From the NCBI RefSeq assembly GCF_004295665.1, contig NZ_CP034759.1:806001-870000 (forward strand): a stretch of DNA of 64,000 nucleotides, written 5' to 3'. The first letter of the stretch is position 1; each line of letters begins with the position of its first letter. Shown piece by piece: positions 28,656 to 35,307 of the stretch. Below the pieces are notes generated by a model. That model worked only from the letters and a program-made list of their open reading frames with translations. It did no database searches and had not been told where the DNA came from. The position numbers and the translations under genes were made by a program. Source of the stretch: Litorilituus sediminis. Lineage in GTDB: Bacteria > Pseudomonadota > Gammaproteobacteria > Enterobacterales > Alteromonadaceae.

Positions 28656-29120
28656 TTACTTTTTATCTTCCTTGTTAGGTAAAGTGACAGAATTACTGGT
28701 CAACAATAAATCAAGTGATGTTGATAGCTGTACTGTGCCAGTATCAACCTCATGATATACGCGCCAATTATCATCTGCACGATCCCTAAAAAGCGCAAAT
28801 ACAGCAACAAATTTTGCTTCTTTTGCTTGTTCAAAAGAAATATTTAACTTATCTGATGGATTGACAGTCCGTTCTTCAACAGTAATAAGCGAATTAGCTA
28901 AAATTGACTTATCTGATTTCCATAGCTCTTCAAAGGTAGCAGTTTTAAAACTTTGTATATCAGACAATTGATAAATTCTTAAAACCACTGGAAGTGGTTC
29001 ATTAAATTGATTCAAATTCAAGTTATCTGTAGCACTCACGTCTAAATTAACTTGAGTGCTTGAACATGCGCATAACGCAGTGCTTAACGCAATTGCGCTG
29101 ATTAGTTTTGCTATTTTCAT
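28656..29120 (-). CDS. tssJ: T6SS outer-membrane lipoprotein TssJ
   Basis: This is a 154-residue protein. The N-terminus MKIAKLISAIALSTALCAC is a lipoprotein signal with lipobox LCAC, placing the lipidated Cys at 19. The mature region has the TssJ beta-sandwich pattern: 'NEPLPVVLRIYQLSDIQSFKTATFEELWKSDKSIL' and 'KFVAVFALFRDRADDNWRVYHEV'. It anchors TssM to the outer membrane. It is immediately followed by tssK. Confidence 0.94.
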   Translation of the reverse strand: MKIAKLISAIALSTALCACSSTQVNLDVSATDNLNLNQFNEPLPVVLRIYQLSDIQSFKTATFEELWKSDKSILANSLITVEERTVNPSDKLNISFEQAKEAKFVAVFALFRDRADDNWRVYHEVDTGTVQLSTSLDLLLTSNSVTLPNKEDKK

Positions 29121-29149
29121 TATTGTAAACGCCTAATTATTAATTAGTT

Positions 29150-29635
29150 TCAGTAATTTAGCTTAATAAAGTTTTTTTCTAATACGGTACAAATCACCCG
29201 TTCAAATCGTGACTTCGCACAATGTTTCCAACGATGATGCTGGCCTAACAGTCTCTTAATCACGGGGGTTTTTTTTCGATTTTTGTCTTGATATGAAAAG
29301 GCTTCAACAACCAACATATCCAATGAAGAAATCACATTAGACTGCACTTGCAATAAATTATCATTCAGAGCATTTAATGATGAGGTGTTGAAGTGATTCA
29401 ACAAGTAAGCTGTCGATAATTCGGTATTAATTAAAATAATAAATAATTCAAGGGCTTTAGGTTCAATAACGCGATGATATGGGATACCGCTTTGATCTAA
29501 TAGGGAAGCAACCAAGCGACTTTGAGACCACACTGAAGATATCAAGCATTGCTTGAAACTTAATTCATTAGGTTCAGTCGTTGGTTCAGCATCTGGTGAT
29601 GCTATTGATTGATTATTCACTGTGACAAAATCCAT
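29150..29635 (-). CDS. Unrecognised protein at the head of the T6SS operon
   Basis: This is a 161-residue protein with a strong ribosome site (AAGGAG 9 bases before ATG). The N-terminal 30 residues are acidic and polar; the rest is helical, and the C-terminus is basic ('YQDKNRKKTPVIKRLLGQHHRWKHCAKSRFERVICTVLEKNFIKLNY'). No signal peptide or TM is seen. As first gene of the operon, 29 bases before tssJ, it is probably a T6SS-specific component or regulator. I do not recognise the family; the helical part is only loosely like cytoplasmic T6SS helical domains such as DotU. Confidence 0.7.
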   Translation of the reverse strand: MDFVTVNNQSIASPDAEPTTEPNELSFKQCLISSVWSQSRLVASLLDQSGIPYHRVIEPKALELFIILINTELSTAYLLNHFNTSSLNALNDNLLQVQSNVISSLDMLVVEAFSYQDKNRKKTPVIKRLLGQHHRWKHCAKSRFERVICTVLEKNFIKLNY

Positions 29636-29936
29636 TTACTTTGTCTCCTTTTCACTATTCATTTGACCTTAGATTTCGACAATTGTTTTACAACAAATAT
29701 CGCTACCTCGCGCAAATAAAACTTTCCCTGTGCTTTATGCTGGCAATGATAGTGATTTTTATTTCCATGTCAAATCAAAATTAGCCGAACCTCATTAAAA
29801 CCCGAACAAAACCCAAGTAAATGATTGTTTTAATTAAACAATATTTTTTATTACAATTATAAAACCAGGGTGTAAATGAAATTTTTCCTGAAAAAACATT
29901 TGCACAAAATAAAATTTTCGTTACTATTCGACGCTC
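29636..29936. promoter_or_regulatory. Divergent promoter region between T6SS operon and VgrG-toxin array
   Basis: This 301-bp AT-rich gap separates the minus-strand T6SS operon from the plus-strand VgrG array, so promoters for both should lie here. It holds an inverted repeat ATTGTTT (29824-29830) / AAACAAT (29836-29842), a possible operator. A weak plus-strand promoter candidate is TTGCAC (29900-29905) with TACTAT (29922-29927), 16 bases apart. That would start transcription almost at the VgrG ATG, which has no Shine-Dalgarno sequence. I saw no convincing sigma-54 site. Confidence 0.4.
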
Positions 29937-32900
29937 ATGGATTCAGTAAATTTCGTTAAGGACAACGATGTGGTATCCCCTCGCTTAATCATAAATTGCG
30001 GCACTCGACACTACGAAGCAAATCATCTCAAAGGGATAGAAACCCTAAGCCAAGACGCTCATTTTTTAGTTACTGTTGATACCTTTGATATAACAGCACT
30101 TCAACAAGGGTTAGGTCAGCCGGTATTACTGGAGTTTATTAGTGAAGATGGTATTTCAAACCAGCTAAGTTACACACTACTTGCCATTGAAGATCAAGGC
30201 TTAATTGGCGCAAATACCTCTGCTGCAGCTCAACTAACAACGCAACTTAAACGTCGCTATCAACTCACCATTGCTAGTCGATTATCACTGTTAAATAACA
30301 GTCATCATTCACGTATTTTTGTCGATACGCACTTAAAAGATATTATTAGCCTAATACTCACTCAAGCAGGCTACCATCAATCACAGATTCAATTTTCACT
30401 CGCTAGCCCTTTACCGTTATTGAGTCAGTGTGTGCAAGCTTTAGAAAGCAATCGCAAGTTTTTTGAACGCTTACTACGTCAATATGGCCTATTCTACTTT
30501 TTTAAGGCTCGCGATGGCCAATCAGTGATTGTTATTAGCGATAATAACTTATCAAGCCCGTACTTAGCGAGAGGAGTACTAAACGTGCATCACGGTGACG
30601 GTTTTAACCGTCAATTAGCCCCTGATGAGATCGTATCAACAGCCAACTTTGTTGGTTTTAGTCAATGCCAACACGAAACACAATTGAGTATTGGGAATGC
30701 CAGTGCTATAGCAAATGAATCTCGCTTATCGGGCGATGATTTAGCTGGCCATAATTTTGCACAACCAGTATCACATAGCCAACACCAAGCAAATTTAGTG
30801 GCTAAGCATCAATCACAAGCTTTACACGTTTTTGATAACACCATCACGTTAACCGGCAATGTGCCCGATGTCTTTGCTGGCTGTTCATTTTCACTCAGTG
30901 ATAACAGTGGCCTGAATGCCAGTGGTGATTATTTATGTATCAGTGTTGAACATCATTGTCAGCAACCGAGTGATGAAAATAGCCAAGATGGCCTAACTAA
31001 ATATTACTGTGTGGTAAAGGCCATTTTACGAGCTAGTCCATTTAAGCTGCCGCTGACAGAGTTTCCATCTCTGCCTATGGTGTTTTCTGCCAAGGTGGAA
31101 ACATTATCCCCTGAGCCAACATTAACAAACAGTGGTGATTACCATATAAAATACGCCTTTGAAAATGAAGCAACTGAGCCGCTTGAAAGTTCAAAACCAT
31201 TAAAAAAACTAGTGCACTATGCCTGTACCGAACAGCCTCAAGCGACGGGGTGGCATTTCCCGTTAACGCAAGACTCACAAGTGCTCATTGGTTGTTACAA
31301 TAACGATCCTTCGCAAGCCTACATTCTCGGGTTTGATATGAATGACGAACAACCATCGGTGGTAAATTGTGACAACGCTTTTCATAACCGATTATTATCG
31401 CGTTCTGGTCATGAACTTCGCTTTGATGATGACCCTGATGTGCCACTTATTATCTTACAAACCTTGGGCAGCGAACACTACCTTGAATTAAACGCCACCA
31501 CGCTTGCCACTCCTTATGTTGAGTGGCTATCTCGTTTAGGTAGCATTAAGCTTCACGCCGCTAAAGATTTGTTATTAAGCAGTACAGCACAAAATGTTGA
31601 ATGTCATGCCGGTATTGATCAGCGCATTGAAGCAAAAACCCATGTTCACCTTAATGCAGAAACTGAACCCCAGGGCACTTTACTTCATATGCAAAGTGGA
31701 TTACAAACAAGCTATACCGCAAAACAGGTGAGTATTGAATCGGTTAACCACACCAGCCTACTCACTCAAAAAGGGATGACCGCTCGGGCAAACAGTGAAC
31801 TATTACTCACGGCAGCTCAAGGTGATTTAGCAATCAATATACCTGAGGGCTCCACACTTATTAATGCTGATTCCAACATAAGCATTGAAGGCTCAGGCAA
31901 TGGCAACATCACGCTATTTAGTCAAAACGGTATGATTAAACTCGATAACAACGGAAATGTTGAGTTAATCGGAAGTGATGTTCTCACCCTAAACGGACAA
32001 ATAATCACCTTTGATGGCGACGTACAATATGACATTGAGTCACCACAAAATGCTACTGAGCCAAACGCTAAAGCACCTAGCAATACTGCTCGCATAAGCG
32101 ATATAAACCTTACAGGCATTAGCGGTTTAACCGAAACAGCTCAAACCATTGACCTTGAATACCTTTACCAAGATGGAGAGCCAGTACAAGAAGCCCCTTA
32201 CACCTTGCTATTAGCCGACGGTACCACGATAGAGGGTAACCTTGATTCCAGTGGTAAAGCACAAATTACCGACATGCCGGCTGGGCAATATACCGTACAA
32301 TTCGGGGAAGATAGTCGTGAATATAAACCTGTAGAACACACGACACCAAACCCACTTTATGGAAAAATATCTCCACAAAGTGCCATTGCCATGATTGAAA
32401 GTGGCGAGACCAGTTTACTAAGCGAAGCTGGAAGTATTGCTGCTGATGCAGGTGATTGGCTATGGGGCACATTACAAGGTGACTTCAACGAAAACCCGAG
32501 CACTAGTCAAATAGTTGTTGGCTCGGTTATTTCAATGATACCTGTAATAGACCAAGTGATGGACTGTCGCGATGTGTGCGCCAATGTTATGCTACTAACC
32601 GATGATGATAAAGCCAATGACACCATGGGCTGGATTGCCTTAACGCTTACAGGTATCGGCTTTATACCTGTGCTAGGCTCTGCCGTAAAAGGTGTCGGTA
32701 AAGTTATCGTCAAAAATGCCAATGGCGCAATTACCCTCGCTGCCGCAACCTTACGCAAACTCGGCAAAGGTGACCCCATTGCCTATATCAAAAATATTGA
32801 CTGGCAAGGTCTCGCCAAAGAAGGCACTACCTTACTCACTGAAAAAATTACCGCCCTACGTGATGCTCTTGATAGCATAACTGACAGTTGGGTTCTTAAA

Positions 32901-33617
32901 ACCACCTTAAGTGATGAAGCGATAGCAAGCCTCACCAAGCACAGTAAACAGCTCAATGAAGTGTTACCCAAAATTGAAGACGGTATTGCCAAAGCAGCCA
33001 AAGTGCTAGAAGCTAAAACCAATAAAGCCTTACAAGATTATCAAGGTGAGTTAGCAGGGTTCGGTGTATCTAACCTCCCCAAAAAGGCTAAAACTCTTGA
33101 ACTCGATGCCCCTAAGGGGAACGAATTAAAAGGCGCACAAGCCAAACGCCTTGATTTACCTTCAAGAAAAACGCCTGATGATTTCACTCAATTTAAATCA
33201 ATGAATCATAAAAAAGCCGCCGCAGGTGAGTATAATGCCCATCAGCTCATGGGAGAAAAAGGCTACACGCCCCTTGGCAGAACCGATGGCAACTACAAGC
33301 CGGGTGAAACAGGCATTGATGGTATTTATAATCACCCCAACCCGCCGCCTGACTTTGTTATCACCGAGGCTAAGTACAACACTGCTCGCTTAGGTAAAAC
33401 CAAAGATGGCAAACAAATGAGTAATGATTGGATTACTGATAAACGGCTTGAAAAAATGGGGATAGGCTTAAAAGATCGGAAAAAGATACTAAGGGCTTTA
33501 CGTAAAAACTCTGGCTCCGTAGAAAAGCTTCTAATTCGTAATAAATTAGATGGTAGCTTAGTAGTAAAAAGTTTAGATAAAGATGCCAAAATAATTGGTA
33601 ATACAAGTGGTTTTTAG
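29937..33617 (+). CDS. Evolved VgrG with C-terminal PoNe-type DNase (cassette A)
   Basis: This is a 1226-residue protein. The VgrG hub covers about 1-350, the gp5 OB domain about 380-490 and the beta-helical tail about 500-725. A carboxypeptidase-regulatory/SpaA-like beta domain follows at about 730-805, then a hydrophobic helical pre-toxin region (about 840-930, 'IGFIPVLGSAVKGVGKVI') and a linker. The last 150 residues form a PoNe-like PD-(D/E)xK nuclease: D1128 (in 'GETGID'), E1144 and K1146 (in 'FVITEAKYN'), then 'GKQMSNDWITDKRL'. PoNe toxins are T6SS DNases neutralised by DUF1911 proteins, and such genes follow immediately. It is the only complete VgrG-toxin fusion in the array. There is no clear ribosome site before the ATG. 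Confidence 0.9.
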   Translation: MDSVNFVKDNDVVSPRLIINCGTRHYEANHLKGIETLSQDAHFLVTVDTFDITALQQGLGQPVLLEFISEDGISNQLSYTLLAIEDQGLIGANTSAAAQLTTQLKRRYQLTIASRLSLLNNSHHSRIFVDTHLKDIISLILTQAGYHQSQIQFSLASPLPLLSQCVQALESNRKFFERLLRQYGLFYFFKARDGQSVIVISDNNLSSPYLARGVLNVHHGDGFNRQLAPDEIVSTANFVGFSQCQHETQLSIGNASAIANESRLSGDDLAGHNFAQPVSHSQHQANLVAKHQSQALHVFDNTITLTGNVPDVFAGCSFSLSDNSGLNASGDYLCISVEHHCQQPSDENSQDGLTKYYCVVKAILRASPFKLPLTEFPSLPMVFSAKVETLSPEPTLTNSGDYHIKYAFENEATEPLESSKPLKKLVHYACTEQPQATGWHFPLTQDSQVLIGCYNNDPSQAYILGFDMNDEQPSVVNCDNAFHNRLLSRSGHELRFDDDPDVPLIILQTLGSEHYLELNATTLATPYVEWLSRLGSIKLHAAKDLLLSSTAQNVECHAGIDQRIEAKTHVHLNAETEPQGTLLHMQSGLQTSYTAKQVSIESVNHTSLLTQKGMTARANSELLLTAAQGDLAINIPEGSTLINADSNISIEGSGNGNITLFSQNGMIKLDNNGNVELIGSDVLTLNGQIITFDGDVQYDIESPQNATEPNAKAPSNTARISDINLTGISGLTETAQTIDLEYLYQDGEPVQEAPYTLLLADGTTIEGNLDSSGKAQITDMPAGQYTVQFGEDSREYKPVEHTTPNPLYGKISPQSAIAMIESGETSLLSEAGSIAADAGDWLWGTLQGDFNENPSTSQIVVGSVISMIPVIDQVMDCRDVCANVMLLTDDDKANDTMGWIALTLTGIGFIPVLGSAVKGVGKVIVKNANGAITLAAATLRKLGKGDPIAYIKNIDWQGLAKEGTTLLTEKITALRDALDSITDSWVLKTTLSDEAIASLTKHSKQLNEVLPKIEDGIAKAAKVLEAKTNKALQDYQGELAGFGVSNLPKKAKTLELDAPKGNELKGAQAKRLDLPSRKTPDDFTQFKSMNHKKAAAGEYNAHQLMGEKGYTPLGRTDGNYKPGETGIDGIYNHPNPPPDFVITEAKYNTARLGKTKDGKQMSNDWITDKRLEKMGIGLKDRKKILRALRKNSGSVEKLLIRNKLDGSLVVKSLDKDAKIIGNTSGF
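30851..33027 (+). repeat. 2.2-kb VgrG repeat, copy 1 (second copy 35312-37488)
   Basis: From codon ~305 of the full-length VgrG to the end of the pre-toxin linker, the sequence is almost identical to 35312-37488 at a constant offset of 4461 bases, with only scattered substitutions. The last ~355 bases (32673-33027) are additionally repeated at 39655-40009, 41554-41908 and 44256-44610. These direct repeats are substrates for homologous recombination that would exchange the toxin end of VgrG. Confidence 0.95.
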
Positions 33618-33625
33618 GACATAAA

Positions 33626-34378
33626 ATGATAAGAGACACACGAAGAGACAAGGTCTATTTTGATGAGTATATAGAGTATAGCTCTGAATGTATTGAAGAG
33701 GATATTGATGATTTAATAACAGATACTAGTCTATGTCCCGAAGTAAAAATGAATATTTCTTCTGGAATCGTCGACGATACTATTAATTTGATGCACTACA
33801 GCTATTGCCGTGGAGATAAACTAAAAGAACTTATCCCACTGTTAAATCAAGCATTAGAATACAGACAGCACCTAAAAAACTATGCCGATTCATTATCAGC
33901 GAAAGACCAAAAACTACGAATTATTAAGGAAGAAATTCGTGAAGATTATCTGGAAAAATGGCTAAAGTGGCTTGCTTTCGCTTATTGCCTTGATATGGGG
34001 CAAGCCTACTACCTAAAAGTGCTCGAATTAATCGCCAACCAAGGGCAAGATGCATTATTAGACAATATCGCCGTTGCCATGGGAGATACAGACCGTGATA
34101 TAGCCGATACCACGTTATTTAAAAAGCGTTTTAGTAAACTGCTCAAGGTAATTGAGGCAGAGCCTAGCCAACGCCCTGCGGCAGTAAAAGCTTATTTAGA
34201 TGCTTGGTATAAGTTATATGGAAGTCCAGATTCACATCTTTTGGATAACGATGCCTATAGCGGCTATTGGTGTTGGGAGGCCGCCTTAGTGGTTAAGTTA
34301 TACAACATAGACGATAGCAGCTTTATCGACCATGAATACTACCCTAAAGATTTAGTTCATTGGCAAGCGGCTCAATAA
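33626..34378 (+). CDS. PoNi-type immunity protein (DUF1910/DUF1911), cassette A
   Basis: This is a 250-residue protein. The N-terminal DUF1910-like region starts 'MIRDTRRDKVYFDEYI'. The C-terminal DUF1911 region ends 'GYWCWEAALVVKLYNIDDSSFIDHEYYPKDLVHW', the signature of PoNi proteins, which neutralise PoNe DNases. It starts 8 bases after the toxin gene. Bases 33968-34212 are nearly identical to 45551-45795 in the cassette E homologue, while the N-terminal halves differ, so the gene is a mosaic. Confidence 0.88.
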   Translation: MIRDTRRDKVYFDEYIEYSSECIEEDIDDLITDTSLCPEVKMNISSGIVDDTINLMHYSYCRGDKLKELIPLLNQALEYRQHLKNYADSLSAKDQKLRIIKEEIREDYLEKWLKWLAFAYCLDMGQAYYLKVLELIANQGQDALLDNIAVAMGDTDRDIADTTLFKKRFSKLLKVIEAEPSQRPAAVKAYLDAWYKLYGSPDSHLLDNDAYSGYWCWEAALVVKLYNIDDSSFIDHEYYPKDLVHWQAAQ

Positions 34379-34389
34379 GAGAGGGTTAT

Positions 34390-35190
34390 ATGTCTGATAT
34401 GCGCGATAGTCGTAAAACAACGGATTACTTTGAAACCTTCCTTGTGGATATACAAGTAGGAATTAACGAGACACAAGAGGCCCTCGAGGCAGGTAATTTC
34501 ACCTCCCCTTCTGCGCGTGTCGATACAGCACAGCGTATTTATCAATTAGCCATTATGCGCGCCGTGGCACATTACTCTTACGGCGCACATTTAAGTGATG
34601 TAAGGCGTTACGTATTAGAGATATTACCTTATCGTAAGCAACTTAAGGCTTATTGCGATAAATTACCTAGGCCTCATCAATTTTATCGCAATGCGTTTGA
34701 AAAACTCGGCGGTCAAGCCGATGCCGTTGGCTCTGCTAACATTAATCGCTATATTTACACCTTATGGTGGTTAGCGCTATTACAAGGCTGTGAGGTTGAC
34801 CAAGCACATATTGATGACGTATTAGCGATTATCGGCGAACAAGGTAAAGATGCCCTACTTGATAATATTGCGATGGCTTTAGGTGATGTCGACCGCCCTA
34901 TTTCATCAACACTGTATTACCCTGAAATATACCAGCCATTAGCTGCTGTATTCTCGGCTACTAAAGCCGAGCAACCTGACTTACTCAATACTTTTATCAG
35001 TAATTGGTACGAGCGCCTTGAAGACCAAGCTGACTGGCATAGCACCCATGATATTGATTGCGAGTTTGAATACACTGATTACTACATTGGCTATTGGTGC
35101 TTTGAATTGTCATTAGTGGCAAATATTTTAAATGTCCCTAAAAGTCAGTTACCGAGCCATTCTATGCTGCCCATTGACTTAATTAAGTAA
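34390..35190 (+). CDS. Second PoNi-like protein (DUF1910/DUF1911), copy 1 of 3
   Basis: This is a 266-residue protein. ATG 34390 is chosen because GAGAGGG precedes it; an upstream in-frame start would overlap the previous gene. It begins 'MSDMRDSRKTTDYFETFLVDIQ' and ends 'IGYWCFELSLVANILNVPKSQLPSHSMLPIDLI', the same two-part DUF1910/DUF1911 layout as the gene before it but clearly diverged. It is nearly identical to 43270-44073 and 45974-46777. It is probably an immunity protein, but its cognate toxin is unclear because the PoNe variants differ while this gene does not. Confidence 0.82.
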   Translation: MSDMRDSRKTTDYFETFLVDIQVGINETQEALEAGNFTSPSARVDTAQRIYQLAIMRAVAHYSYGAHLSDVRRYVLEILPYRKQLKAYCDKLPRPHQFYRNAFEKLGGQADAVGSANINRYIYTLWWLALLQGCEVDQAHIDDVLAIIGEQGKDALLDNIAMALGDVDRPISSTLYYPEIYQPLAAVFSATKAEQPDLLNTFISNWYERLEDQADWHSTHDIDCEFEYTDYYIGYWCFELSLVANILNVPKSQLPSHSMLPIDLIK

Positions 35191-35205
35191 CTAAAAAAAT
35201 GTTCT

Positions 35206-35307
35206 CTTATTCACGAATGTGCTGAGTAAGTCGCTTATTACAAGCTCTTTAACAATTTAAAATGGATACTAAATTAACCCACCTTCTCAATAATGAGGGT
35301 GGGTTAA
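35206..35307 (+). promoter_or_regulatory. Cassette boundary element 1: hairpin, BoxA-like motif, hairpin
   Basis: Hairpin 1 pairs CTTATTCA (35206-35213) with TGAGTAAG (35223-35230), allowing one G-T pair. GCTCTTTAACAATTT (35244-35258) matches the BoxA antitermination sequence of rRNA leaders. Hairpin 2 pairs TTAACCCACC (35274-35283) with GGTGGGTTAA (35298-35307), plus an inner CTCA/TGAG stem around an ATAA loop. Here the ORF of cassette B begins at ATG 35262 and reads through hairpin 2. Related elements precede cassettes C, D and E. Confidence 0.7.

Noticed and set aside
29701-29770. Sigma-54 promoter suggested by TGGCAATGATAG
   Set aside because: The spacing and the second element (TTGC) do not match the -24/-12 consensus.
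35240-35262. The BoxA-like stretch as evidence of an rRNA operon fragment or tRNA
   Set aside because: Only the ~15-bp motif matches; no 16S, 23S, 5S or tRNA sequence surrounds any copy.
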